56,446 nucleotides of DNA from TC-15 sp034437275. Lineage in GTDB: Bacteria > Chloroflexota > Anaerolineae > Aggregatilineales > Aggregatilineaceae. Shown piece by piece: positions 42,015-50,090 of the stretch. Below the pieces are notes generated by a model, which was not told the origin of the DNA, made no database searches, and saw only the letters and a list, made by a program, of their open reading frames with translations. Positions within the stretch are counted from its first letter, which is position 1. Every line of letters begins with the position of its first letter. The stretch covers positions 1-56,446 of the forward strand of contig DAOTUD010000124.1 of assembly GCA_034437275.1 (NCBI GenBank). Direction: 5' to 3'. Made by a program: the position numbers and the translations under genes.

Positions 42015-42926
42015 TTAGCTCCCGATATAACGCTCGATCTCCGCGGCTTCCATCTCGGCCTGGAGCCACGCCATAAACGCCTGCTGCTTCTTGCGGGCCA
42101 GCGCAGCAGCGCTCAACTGGCCGTCATCGCGGCGTTCCAGTACCTCGATGATGTGGTAGCCCAGGCTGCTCTTGACTGGGGTAGCGGTGCGCGTCTGGGG
42201 CGGCATGGCAAAGATCACGCGCTCGACTTCGGGCTGCAGCAGATCGCCCTCGCTGATCCAGTCCAAATCCCCGCCGTTGGGCGCGGTGGTCTTGTCCAGC
42301 GAATACTGGCGGGCCAGTTCGGCGAAGTTTGCGCCGCTGTTCAACTGCTCCAGCAGCATCAGCGCCGTTTTTTCGTCGGCCACCAGGATATGTCGCGAAT
42401 GGATCTGCGTCGCGGTCGGCGGGACATCGACCACCGCCGCGCTGACCTTTTGCGCCAGCAGCAGTTGGCCCACCGCCGCGCGATAGTCGTCCATCGTGTA
42501 CAACTGCGAGGCCACGAACTCGTCCAGCGACACGCCGGCCTCGGTCGCGATCAGGGCCTGTTCGGCCAGTTCCGCGTCGACCTCGTCCTCGGTAACTTCG
42601 ATCTCCAGGCGCTCGGCGGCCTGCGCGATCAGCACTTGCTCGATCATCGTTTCCAGCACGTAGGCATCGAAGGCCGCAGCATCCGCCGGCTGGATGTCCA
42701 GCCCGGCAGTCCGGCGCGCGCGCTCGCGCTCAAATTCGGCCATCGTGATCGGCTGGCCATTGACCACAGCCGCCAGATCGTCATCGTCCTGGCGTGGGGG
42801 CGCGCTGGGGCCGCTGGCCTTCGAATCGTCATGGGCGCAGGCCATCAACGGCACCACCAAGAGTACTAACAACACAAAGCGGTACAGCGTGTAACGTCGC
42901 ACGATAGCTCCTGTACTTTTCAACAT
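42015..42926 (-). CDS. parvulin-type peptidyl-prolyl isomerase lipoprotein (PrsA/SurA-like)
   Basis: 303 residues. The signal peptide ends with the lipobox LMAC (Cys30), so the protein is lipid-anchored outside the membrane. The N-terminal chaperone region (about 50-175) precedes the parvulin domain (about 175-270: SRHILVADEKTALMLLEQL, ARQYSLDKTTAPNGGDLDW, SLGYHIIEVLE). It helps fold exported proteins. The ATG at 42926 is chosen because the promoter places the transcript start near 42963; in-frame codons further upstream would lie outside the mRNA. It heads the operon of Thr/Pro-rich proteins and the KaiC-like ATPase. Confidence 0.9.
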   Translation of the reverse strand: MLKSTGAIVRRYTLYRFVLLVLLVVPLMACAHDDSKASGPSAPPRQDDDDLAAVVNGQPITMAEFERERARRTAGLDIQPADAAAFDAYVLETMIEQVLIAQAAERLEIEVTEDEVDAELAEQALIATEAGVSLDEFVASQLYTMDDYRAAVGQLLLAQKVSAAVVDVPPTATQIHSRHILVADEKTALMLLEQLNSGANFAELARQYSLDKTTAPNGGDLDWISEGDLLQPEVERVIFAMPPQTRTATPVKSSLGYHIIEVLERRDDGQLSAAALARKKQQAFMAWLQAEMEAAEIERYIGS

Positions 42927-42969
42927 AGTCGATAGTGGCTGCCCGGCATATAACCCGGACAGCACCTCT

Positions 42970-42998
42970 ATTATGCAGACAGGGTACTTCCCTGGCAA
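42970..42998 (-). promoter_or_regulatory. promoter of the PPIase operon
   Basis: On the minus strand TTGCCA (42998-42993) and CATAAT (42975-42970) with a 17-bp spacer. The start would be near 42963, 37 nt before the ATG at 42926. Confidence 0.6.
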
Positions 42999-43046
42999 AT
43001 TGGCGTTGGTGACAAAAGTTGTGCGTCCAGCCCCTCCGGCGGCCCG

Positions 43047-44459
43047 TTACCCCACCGCATCCTGTTCTGAGGTGCTGCGCCTGTCAGGATCGACCAGCTC
43101 GACCTCGTCCTGCACCGGCACGCCGGGGAACACCTCGTCGAACCGGTCGGGGATGTAGCGCCGCGCCATGGCCGAGGTGAGCGCGTTGGCCTGGCAGATT
43201 TCGCCGTACAGATCAGCGCTGCGGCGCTTGCTGCGCTGCTGCGTGTCGTGATCGCAGGCGTACAGCCCGAACTGGAAGCGCGGATCGTAGCCTTCCGACC
43301 ACTCGAAATTGTCGGTCAGCGTCCAGTGGAAATAACCCTTGACCGGGTAGTTGAAGTTGATCGCCTGCCACACGCTCCGCAGGCTGCGGATCAGGTGCTG
43401 CGGGCGCAGTGTGTCGGCGGGGTCGGCGACGCCGTTCTCGGTGACGTACAGCGGTTTGTCGAGCGTCTCGCACAGCCAGCGAATATGCTCGAACAGTCCC
43501 TCCGGCCAGATTTCGCCCACGCTTTCCGGCCCCTGGATGCCGCCCCGGGGCTGGTACTGGCGGATGAAGAACGAGTGCGGGAACAGCGGATTGAACGCCG
43601 CGCCAAAACGATAATAGTAATTCAGCCCGATCCAGTCCAGCGTATCCTTTGCTTCCGGCACATCCACACGGCGGAAGGGCAGCCGCAGCTTGCCGGTCTT
43701 CAGCGCCAGGATGAACGCCCGGTTGAAGACGTGCCGTACCGTGTTGCGCGCGGGCAGGTGCACCAGCGGCGGCCAGCCGGGCATGAGGCTGAGCTGGTGC
43801 TTGGCCAGCCCGATCTGGGCGTTGGGGCGGATCGCCTTGATGGCGCGGTAGGCGGCGGCGTGGGCGCGCAGCATGTTGGTGATGACCTGGTAGGTCTGGC
43901 GCGGGCTGCGCGTGCCGGGCGGGAAGTGCCCCAGCAGCCAGCCCTGCGTGGCGTAGACCAGCGGCTCGTTGATGGTGCACCACATCGTCACGTCGTCGCC
44001 CAGCGCCGCGACTACGTGCTCCGCAAAGCGCATGAAGTGCCCGATCGCCTGCGGATTGGCCCAGCCGCCCTGGTGTTCCAGCCACAGTGGGTGGCTGAAG
44101 TGGTGCAGCGTGACCATCGGCTCCAGCCTGCGGTCGCGCAGCGCGGCGATCATGTCCGCGTAGTGCTGGAGCGCGTCGTCGTCGTATGTGCCTTCTTCCG
44201 GCTCGATGCGGCTCCACGCCAGCGAAAAACGGTGCGCGTTGTTGTGCAGCTCGACCGCGCGGTCGAAGTCCTCGACGTAACGCTGCCCCTGCCACCAGTC
44301 GCAGGCTGGCCCGGCCGGCTGGTCCTGGTAGACGTGGCCCGGCCCGGAGGTTTCCCAGGCGTGCCAGTTGTTGTTGGTGTGGTGGCCCTCGACCTGGTGG
44401 GCAGCGGTTGCCGTGCCCCACAGGAACGCGGGCGGAAAATACATCGTGAAATCGACCAT
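43047..44459 (-). CDS. glycoside hydrolase family 1 beta-glucosidase
   Basis: 470 residues. The two catalytic glutamates of GH1 are visible: acid/base in CTINEPLVY (near 164) and nucleophile in YVTENGV (near 335). N-terminal FPPAFLWGTATAAHQVEG and HRFSLAWSRIEP are family signatures. It hydrolyses beta-linked glucosides or galactosides, probably in the cytoplasm, since there is no signal peptide. It is the last gene of an asnS-GNAT-GH1 operon. The C-terminal 30 residues are an unusual acidic tail. Confidence 0.93.
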   Translation of the reverse strand: MVDFTMYFPPAFLWGTATAAHQVEGHHTNNNWHAWETSGPGHVYQDQPAGPACDWWQGQRYVEDFDRAVELHNNAHRFSLAWSRIEPEEGTYDDDALQHYADMIAALRDRRLEPMVTLHHFSHPLWLEHQGGWANPQAIGHFMRFAEHVVAALGDDVTMWCTINEPLVYATQGWLLGHFPPGTRSPRQTYQVITNMLRAHAAAYRAIKAIRPNAQIGLAKHQLSLMPGWPPLVHLPARNTVRHVFNRAFILALKTGKLRLPFRRVDVPEAKDTLDWIGLNYYYRFGAAFNPLFPHSFFIRQYQPRGGIQGPESVGEIWPEGLFEHIRWLCETLDKPLYVTENGVADPADTLRPQHLIRSLRSVWQAINFNYPVKGYFHWTLTDNFEWSEGYDPRFQFGLYACDHDTQQRSKRRSADLYGEICQANALTSAMARRYIPDRFDEVFPGVPVQDEVELVDPDRRSTSEQDAVG

Positions 44460-44468
44460 AATGTGTCC

Positions 44469-45209
44469 TTACTGCGTGTTTTGCCCGCCGGGGTGCCCCG
44501 CGTAGAATGCATTGGCGTAGACCTGGCGCGCGCCGGTGTCCACGTAGCCAAGCTTTTCGGCCAGGCGGCGCGAGGGAGCGTTGTTGTTCTCGACGAGGTA
44601 AATCGGGATGCGTCCGCTGTCCAGGACCGCCTGTGTGATGGCCGAGGCGACGCTCTGGCCCCAACCGCGCTGGCGGGCGGGGGGGTCCGTCTGCACGTAC
44701 ACTTCGGCGAAGGCGGGACTCTGCCAGTTGACGCCGGCGCTGGCCTGGGACGTGCCGCTGTCGATCTTGCAGCGTGGGCTGCCGTCTGGGGCATTATCGC
44801 AGCGCACCAGCACGTTGACCTCCGGGGCGAAGCGGCGCGGGTCCAGCCGGTAGATGAGCAAGATGCGCTGCTGGCCCACCTGCAGGCTGCCGCCGACCAG
44901 CGGCAGTTGGTTCAGGTTAGCGAACAAAATGTACGGGCGACCCGGCGTCAGGGCGTCGGCCAGCAGATCCGCCGCGCACTCGGCATCGTGGCAGCGCAGC
45001 GTCACCAGCGGGCGGAACAGCTCGATCCCGGTCTGCACGCGCGCCACAAACCCGGTCGCGCGGCCCTCGTCGTTGGTGCGGGTGAACAACGCCGCGCGCT
45101 TCGGATCGCTGAACAGGGCATAATAGGCCGTCGGGGCATCCGCCGGCTGGGAATCGTCCAGCAGGTGCCGGATCAGTTTGCGTTGTTCGTGGATCGGTGC
45201 CGGTTGCAT
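44469..45209 (-). CDS. GNAT-family acetyltransferase
   Basis: 246 residues. The C-terminal half carries the GNAT acetyl-CoA loop (QRGWGQSVASAITQAVLDSG) and the following AEKLGYVDTG strand near residue 225. The N-terminal half (about 1-115) is a divergent GNAT-like domain. The acceptor substrate is unknown. The start at 45209 has AGGAA 5 nt upstream and lies 8 bp past the asnS stop, so it is co-transcribed. Confidence 0.78.
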   Translation of the reverse strand: MQPAPIHEQRKLIRHLLDDSQPADAPTAYYALFSDPKRAALFTRTNDEGRATGFVARVQTGIELFRPLVTLRCHDAECAADLLADALTPGRPYILFANLNQLPLVGGSLQVGQQRILLIYRLDPRRFAPEVNVLVRCDNAPDGSPRCKIDSGTSQASAGVNWQSPAFAEVYVQTDPPARQRGWGQSVASAITQAVLDSGRIPIYLVENNNAPSRRLAEKLGYVDTGARQVYANAFYAGHPGGQNTQ

Positions 45210-45217
45210 ACCTGTTC

Positions 45218-46555
45218 CTACGGATAGAGCCGGTTCAACATGCGCGGGTAGGGCACGGCTTCGCGAATGTGCTGCAAGCCGCACACCCACGCCACCGCGC
45301 GCTCCACGCCCATCCCAAACCCGGCGTGCGGCACGCTGCCGTAGCGGCGCAGGTCCAGGTACCAGGCGTAGTTCTGCGGGTCGATCCCGATCTCCTTGAT
45401 GCGTTCCTCCAGCAGGTCGGGGTCGAAGATGCGTTCGCTGCCGCCGGTGATCTCGCCGTAGCCCTCCGGGGCCAGCAGATCGACGCTGCGGCAGGCTTCG
45501 GGCCGCCCCTCGACGGGGGGCATGTAGAACGCTTTGGCGGCGGTGGGGTAGTGGTAGACGAAGACGGGCCGGTCGAACATCTCGGCGATGGCGGTTTCGT
45601 GCGGCGCGCCGAAATCGTCGCCCCACGTGATCGCCAGTTCGGCTTTGCGGTCCGGGTCGCCGGTTTCTGCGGCCAACTGGCCCAGGCGCTCGACCGCCTC
45701 GTCGTAGCTGATGCGCGGGAACGGCGGCTGGATGCTTTCCAGGCGGCTGGTGTCGCGCTCCAGAATCTCCAATTCCATCGGGTGCTTGTCCAGCACGGTC
45801 TGGATGATGGCGCTGACGAACTGCTCCTGCATGTCCATCAGGTCCTCCAGCGAGAAGAACGCCATCTCCGGCTCGACCATCCAGAACTCCATCAGGTGGC
45901 GGCGCGTCTTGGATTTTTCGGCGCGGAAGGTCGGGCCAAAGCAGTAGACCTTGCCGAACGAGGCCATGTTCGCCTCGTTGTACAACTGGCCGGTCTGGGC
46001 CAGGTAGGCCGGCTCGCCGAAGTAGTCGATCTCAAACAGGGTGGTGGTGTTTTCGCCGGCGGTCGGGGTCAGGATCGGCGTGTCGATCAGCAGGTAGCCG
46101 TGATCGTCGAGGAAGTTACGGATGGTGTTCATGATCGTGGCGCGGATGCGCAGCACAGCCCACTGCCGCAGCGAGCGCACCCACAGGTGCCGGTGGTCCA
46201 TCAGGAACTCGACGCCGTGCTCTTTGGGCTGGATCGGGTATTCGCCGGCCATCTGGATCAGCTCGATGTTGCTGATCCCGATCTCGTAGCCGCCGGGGTA
46301 GCCCGGCGCGCGCGCGTCGGTGCGGACTGTGCCGGTGATGCGCAGCGACGACTCCTGCGTCAGCTCGGCGGCCACCGCAAACACGTCTTCCGGCAGTTCC
46401 TTCTTGAACGCCACACACTGCACGATGCCGGTGCCGTCCCGCACCAGCAAAAATTGCAGCCGCCCTTTGTCCGTGCGGTTATAGAGCCAGCCGCGCACCA
46501 TGACTTCCTGGCCTTCGTACTGGGCAATGTCGCTAATCTGGATTTCTGTTGCCAC
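45218..46555 (-). CDS. asnS: asparaginyl-tRNA synthetase
   Basis: A 445-residue class IIb aminoacyl-tRNA synthetase. An N-terminal OB-fold anticodon-binding domain (VMVRGWLYNRTDKGRLQF) is followed by the catalytic core with motif 2 FRAEKSKTRRHLMEFWMVE and motif 3 GFGMGVERAVAWVCG. AsnS is distinguished from AspS by the short form and by the absence of the bacterial AspS insertion. GTG 46555 is taken as the start: an AGAGG ribosome-binding site and the family N-terminus (MATEIQISDI) fit, and the promoter lies just upstream. Confidence 0.93.
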   Translation of the reverse strand: MATEIQISDIAQYEGQEVMVRGWLYNRTDKGRLQFLLVRDGTGIVQCVAFKKELPEDVFAVAAELTQESSLRITGTVRTDARAPGYPGGYEIGISNIELIQMAGEYPIQPKEHGVEFLMDHRHLWVRSLRQWAVLRIRATIMNTIRNFLDDHGYLLIDTPILTPTAGENTTTLFEIDYFGEPAYLAQTGQLYNEANMASFGKVYCFGPTFRAEKSKTRRHLMEFWMVEPEMAFFSLEDLMDMQEQFVSAIIQTVLDKHPMELEILERDTSRLESIQPPFPRISYDEAVERLGQLAAETGDPDRKAELAITWGDDFGAPHETAIAEMFDRPVFVYHYPTAAKAFYMPPVEGRPEACRSVDLLAPEGYGEITGGSERIFDPDLLEERIKEIGIDPQNYAWYLDLRRYGSVPHAGFGMGVERAVAWVCGLQHIREAVPYPRMLNRLYP

Positions 46556-46601
46556 GACCACACCTCTTTGTATGCTATAATGTGAATGAAAACACGCGCG
46601 T

Positions 46602-46630
46602 ATTCTAGCCCGCCAGCCGGGACGGGTCAA
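46602..46630 (-). promoter_or_regulatory. promoter of asnS
   Basis: On the minus strand TTGACC (46630-46625) and TAGAAT (46607-46602) with a 17-bp spacer, giving a start near 46595 and a 40-nt leader. Confidence 0.7.
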
Positions 46631-46672
46631 GGCGAGCCGGGTGGCGCATGTGGACTGCCGTGTAAAAAAATC

Positions 46673-46701
46673 TTCATTGATTTATGGTTTTTTGTTAAAA
46701 T
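46673..46701 (+). promoter_or_regulatory. promoter of the 109-residue protein gene
   Basis: TTCATT (46673-46678) and TAAAAT (46696-46701) with a 17-bp spacer in an AT-rich tract that contrasts with the GC-rich surroundings. The leader is about 58 nt. Confidence 0.5.
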
Positions 46702-46766
46702 AGAGTATGTACGATCTACAGTACATCACTCCCCGAAAACAATATTGTTTAAGGAGGAAAACCCCC

Positions 46767-47096
46767 ATGAAAAACACCGCACCATCGTTCATTGAGATGG
46801 AACTGCGAACCAACGACACCCGCCGGCACTGGTCCTCGACGTCACAACCCTACGCCCCTGCCGATGTGCTGCTCCGCTACCTGGCCGAAGGGTGGGAAAT
46901 TAGCCCGATTGTTGGGCTGGAAGAACACTGGCACGCGGGTGTGCGCCGCGTCGATGTCTATCACTTCGAACTGACCAAAGATGGCCAGGAGCAGATTTTG
47001 CCGGTGCAGAGCAACCCGATCGTGCGGCGTCTGCTCAACCAGTACCAGCTTAAGGTCGTGCTGCTCAAGCGCGACGACGTGCAGGTTTCTGACTGA
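46767..47096 (+). CDS. hypothetical protein, 109 residues
   Basis: A soluble small protein. The composition is balanced with alternating hydrophobic strands (ADVLLRYLAEGWEISPIVGL, VRRVDVYHFELTKDG) and no cysteines. It has an excellent ribosome-binding site (AAGGAGG, 8 nt before the ATG) and its own AT-rich promoter, so expression is likely. I do not recognise the family. The downstream gap contains the dispersed repeat copy A. Confidence 0.75.
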   Translation: MKNTAPSFIEMELRTNDTRRHWSSTSQPYAPADVLLRYLAEGWEISPIVGLEEHWHAGVRRVDVYHFELTKDGQEQILPVQSNPIVRRLLNQYQLKVVLLKRDDVQVSD

Positions 47097-47272
47097 CGCA
47101 CGCCCCCACCGGCGGCGGTGATGTCTGGTGCTCATAGCGGGCTGCCGGTGCAGCACACCGGCTTATGCCTGCTATTTCCCCCGCCTGACTATCACCCAGG
47201 CCAGACGTTTTTTCTACGCTGGCCCCGCATTGGTTCATTGCTGACATTTACACGTTACACATCACCCACCCT
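47097..47272. other. intergenic stretch before repeat copy A
   Basis: No gene, no clear promoter or terminator seen. It is followed by the repeat element and then by 75 bp up to the small membrane protein gene. Confidence 0.4.
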
Positions 47273-47436
47273 ATTAGGGCGTTATGCTAGTTTTACCCCT
47301 CCCCCTGGCCCCCTCCCCGCGCGCGGAGAGGGGGAAACAAACCAGGACCCAAAGTCCCTCTCCGTTCACGGGGAGGGATTTAGGGAGGGGTAAACCATCG
47401 ACACACGCGCCAGGATATCTAGCATAACCCCCTATT
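47273..47436. repeat. dispersed repeat copy A with flanking 18-bp inverted repeats
   Basis: The inner part (47292-47394) has perfect 12-bp ends TTTACCCCTCCC / GGGAGGGGTAAA and is the inverse-orientation partner of copies B and C. An outer pair, 47273-47290 and 47419-47436, matches as inverted repeats at 16 of 18 positions (...TTATGCTAG / CTAGCATAA...). The nested arrangement resembles a MITE, but no target duplication is obvious and copies B and C lack the outer pair. Confidence 0.65.
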
Positions 47437-47511
47437 ACGCTGTGAACAAAAAACGCGCCGTGCAGCATCTGCTGTGACACGGCGCGTGTGTGTGGTGGCG
47501 GGATGATCGCG

Positions 47512-47793
47512 CTACAGGAAAAACGACAGCACGATCAGGATCGCCATCAAAATCCCGGCCAGCACGCCCATGTTCTGCAGGTCGGAGAGCACGTAGGCGT
47601 ACTCCTGGCGCAGATTGGCCCCGCGCACCACGCCCGGCTTGAACTGCTGGGGCTGTGCCGGGGCGGCTTCCTGCGGCTGGGGTTCCTCAGGCGCTTGGGG
47701 TTCTTCTGGAGCCGCTGCCTGCCCATACATTTCGCGGCGCGCGCGTTCCAGGGTTTCCTTCGGTAAATTCGGTTTACGGCCTTTCTTTGCCAT
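47512..47793 (-). CDS. small membrane protein, C-terminal anchor
   Basis: 93 residues. A Lys/Arg-rich start, a Pro/Glu/Ala/Gln-rich middle (about 25-55) and a single C-terminal TM helix (MGVLAGILMAILIVLSFFL), so it is probably tail-anchored with the bulk in the cytoplasm. It lies downstream of the second sortase on the same strand, 47 bp after its stop, and may be in that operon. No known family. Confidence 0.7.
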   Translation of the reverse strand: MAKKGRKPNLPKETLERARREMYGQAAAPEEPQAPEEPQPQEAAPAQPQQFKPGVVRGANLRQEYAYVLSDLQNMGVLAGILMAILIVLSFFL

Positions 47794-47840
47794 GCGTTCT
47801 CCTCAACTGACAACGGTTTGGTTAAAGGTTATCGGTTCAA

Positions 47841-48932
47841 TCACTCGGCGCTGGTTAGATCGGCGAATACCACCATGCGCTGGGTATCAACGCGGTAGGG
47901 ATGACAGGTGATCAACGTCGCCGTTGGTTCGCTGGTTTGATCCAGCACCCAGACGTCGGTCGGGTCGACGACGACTTTCTCGCGCACCTGGTAAGTGTAC
48001 CACACCCCGTTTTGCGCCATCACCCGAATCTCGTCGCTCGGTTTGAGCTTTTCGATGTAGCGGAAGGTTTCGCCATAGATATCGTTGTGGGCCGAAAGCA
48101 CCATGTTGCCGTCCTGGCCGGCGGTGGCGCTGCCCAGCCAATGCCCGACCCCCTTCTGCAGCGCGTACCAGTCGTCACCGCCGAAAATCGAGGCGTCGAT
48201 CTTCACCTCGGGCGTATCGACCACGATCCGGATCGGGCTGGTGGACTGCGGCGTAAAGTTCGTGGCCTGCGGGGCCGTGATCTGGGCGATGGCCTGCGGA
48301 CTGACGTTTTCCGGCAGGGCGTCCATCAGCTCGGTGTAGTTGAACACGCCGTAGCCGTTGGTCAGGTCGGGCGAGTAGTGCCCGCCGGGCAGCACGTACT
48401 TCGACGACGAGAGCGCCAGTTCGGGCGCGGGCGTCGGCGTGGCGCGCAGCAGCGCCGCGTCACGCCGGATGTCGTCGGTTTCGGCAGCCAGGGCGTCGAT
48501 CTTCTCGTTTTCGTCCATCACCAGGTAGATGCCCAGGATGAGCACCGCCGCCAGCCCCAGGATCGCCGCCACCTCGATCCCCAGCAGTAGTTTGTCCCAG
48601 GTTGGGCTGCGCTCGCCTTTGCGTTTGCGGCGATGGTTGGTGAGCCGCGCCGGGTGCCCGGTGTCGGGTTCGTCCTCAAAGCGCGGGATGTCGTCCGTCA
48701 GGTCGTAGGTGACGGGCGGCTCCGGCGGTTTGAGTTCGTGGGCGGCTTCGTGCTGGCGCGGGGCGGTGTCCGGCTCTGCGGGCGGGGGCGTCCACTCCGG
48801 CGGATCGGCGACACGCCGTCCCTGGTGCTCGTAGTGGCGCAACCGTTCCATACGGGCTTCGCGCTTGCGGACCGCCAGGATGCGCTCCAGTTCTTCGATG
48901 GTCAGTTCGTCTACGGGGCGTCTATCTCGCAT
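47841..48932 (-). CDS. sortase with long cytoplasmic N-terminus
   Basis: 363 residues. About 110 charged/Pro-rich cytoplasmic residues, one TM helix (about 118-138) and a C-terminal sortase barrel (about 225-363). The catalytic His lies in MVLSAHNDIYG (near 281), the Cys in ATLITCHPYR (near 341) and an Arg in TQRMVVFA. The order and length fit class D/E-like sortases. It has no adjacent substrate with a clear sorting signal. The ribosome-binding site is GAGGG. Confidence 0.85.
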   Translation of the reverse strand: MRDRRPVDELTIEELERILAVRKREARMERLRHYEHQGRRVADPPEWTPPPAEPDTAPRQHEAAHELKPPEPPVTYDLTDDIPRFEDEPDTGHPARLTNHRRKRKGERSPTWDKLLLGIEVAAILGLAAVLILGIYLVMDENEKIDALAAETDDIRRDAALLRATPTPAPELALSSSKYVLPGGHYSPDLTNGYGVFNYTELMDALPENVSPQAIAQITAPQATNFTPQSTSPIRIVVDTPEVKIDASIFGGDDWYALQKGVGHWLGSATAGQDGNMVLSAHNDIYGETFRYIEKLKPSDEIRVMAQNGVWYTYQVREKVVVDPTDVWVLDQTSEPTATLITCHPYRVDTQRMVVFADLTSAE

Positions 48933-48953
48933 ACCACCCTCATCCTCATGTTG

Positions 48954-48989
48954 ATTGGTATAGTACCAATTATTCTACGTCATAGCCAA
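48954..48989 (-). promoter_or_regulatory. promoter with palindromic operator upstream of the second sortase
   Basis: ATTGGTA-TAG-TACCAAT (48954-48970) is a perfect 7-bp palindrome. It contains a minus-strand TACTAT (48965-48960) at 18 bp from TTGGCT (48989-48984). A palindrome over the -10 suggests control by a dimeric repressor. Confidence 0.45.
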
Positions 48990-50090
48990 ACGTTTTGAAA
49001 CTATTCGCCCGATCCAGTACGCCAGCCGGACCAGCGGCTGCGTCAGGGCGTACCCGGCGCGTGCCTGCCATGCTGCGTCCGGGGTCTCGCGCCGCAACTG
49101 CGCCCACCGGTCGCGCAGGCTCCCGGCGGCAGGCGCATCTTGCCGAACCAGTTGCGCGGCGTGTGGCGGGACCTGCCCCTCCGCGCGCCCATAGCGATAC
49201 GCGGCCCGGACGCGCTGTGGCACGCTCAGCCAGTAGTGATGCGTCACCCATGCCGCCGGATCGTAGTAGATCACGGCCCCCCGTTCGCGCAGCGCGAGGT
49301 CGAGCAGCATGTCGTCGTAATACCACGCCGCGCGCGCCTCGTCGTAGGCCGCCAGCCACACCGCCCGCCGGAACGAGCGATTGCCGCCGAAGGTGAACCA
49401 CGCGCGCCCGAACGCCCCGGTGTGCGTGCCCAGCGGCGCGTTCATGCGGTTGAAGTAAGCCAGGTGGCCCAGGTACTGCTTGCGCCCGGCGACGTTGACC
49501 TGTGCGCCGGGCCGCAGTCCTCCGGCGATGCCGTCCGCGTTGGGATGTGCGGCATAGCCGGCGGTGATCTGCGCCAACCAGCCCGGCGGCGCGATGCAGT
49601 CATCGTCCAGGAAGACGACGATCTCGGCCTGGGTGTGCTGCACGCCGGTCAGCCGGGCGCGGCCCCAGCCCTGCTGGTGCTGGCGCAGGCAGCGGATCCG
49701 TCCGGTGGCGATGTGCGGGGCCAGGACGCGCGACGCCGGGCGGCGGCTGCCGTCGTCCACGACGAGGATCGCGTGCCGGTCCGGGGGGAAGTCCTGCGCC
49801 AGCACGCTCGCCACGCAGCGGCGCAGCAAGCGGGGCCGGTTGTGCGTGGTGATGATCACGGCGAAGTGGAGTGGTTGGGTGTGCGAGGGGAGGTTTGTAT
49901 TGCTTGCCGCTGCTGGTTTACCCCTCCCTAAATCCCTCCCCGTAAACGGAGAGGGACTTTCAATCCCGGCGTGTTCCCCCTCTCCGCGTGCGGGTAGGGA
50001 GCCAGGGGGAGGGGTAGATAGTCGGGGTAAATTCAGGGGCCAAGCCTTACTCCGTGAAAACCCGACACCTGGGAACGGGGATGGGGTCAT
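48975..50090 (-). CDS. glycosyltransferase family 2 with repeat-derived N-terminus
   Basis: 371 residues. The GT-A core begins only near residue 73 (HFAVIITTHNRPRLLRRC) and continues with LVVDDGSRR, the DXD-like VVFLDDDC and the later WYYDDMLLDLALRERG. It transfers sugars from nucleotide donors, here probably during surface polysaccharide assembly. Residues ~24-58 are translated from dispersed repeat copy B. ATG 50090 has GAGGCGG upstream and overlaps the stop of the previous gene by 4 bp, which supports the long form, but an internal start near the core cannot be ruled out. Confidence 0.85.
   Translation of the reverse strand: MTPSPFPGVGFSRSKAWPLNLPRLSTPPPGSLPARGEGEHAGIESPSPFTGRDLGRGKPAAASNTNLPSHTQPLHFAVIITTHNRPRLLRRCVASVLAQDFPPDRHAILVVDDGSRRPASRVLAPHIATGRIRCLRQHQQGWGRARLTGVQHTQAEIVVFLDDDCIAPPGWLAQITAGYAAHPNADGIAGGLRPGAQVNVAGRKQYLGHLAYFNRMNAPLGTHTGAFGRAWFTFGGNRSFRRAVWLAAYDEARAAWYYDDMLLDLALRERGAVIYYDPAAWVTHHYWLSVPQRVRAAYRYGRAEGQVPPHAAQLVRQDAPAAGSLRDRWAQLRRETPDAAWQARAGYALTQPLVRLAYWIGRIVSKRLAMT
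49916..50018 (+). repeat. dispersed repeat copy B
   Basis: Begins TTTACCCCTCCCTAAATCCC and ends AGGGGGAGGGGTAGA. It matches the inverse complement of copy A along nearly its whole length, with a GTAAACGGAGAGGGACTTT block shared with copy C. It lies inside the 5' part of the glycosyltransferase gene. Confidence 0.8.

Noticed and set aside
47512..47793. LPKET in the small membrane protein as a sortase sorting signal
   Set aside because: It lies near the N-terminus in a charged cytoplasmic region, not before a C-terminal TM and positive tail.
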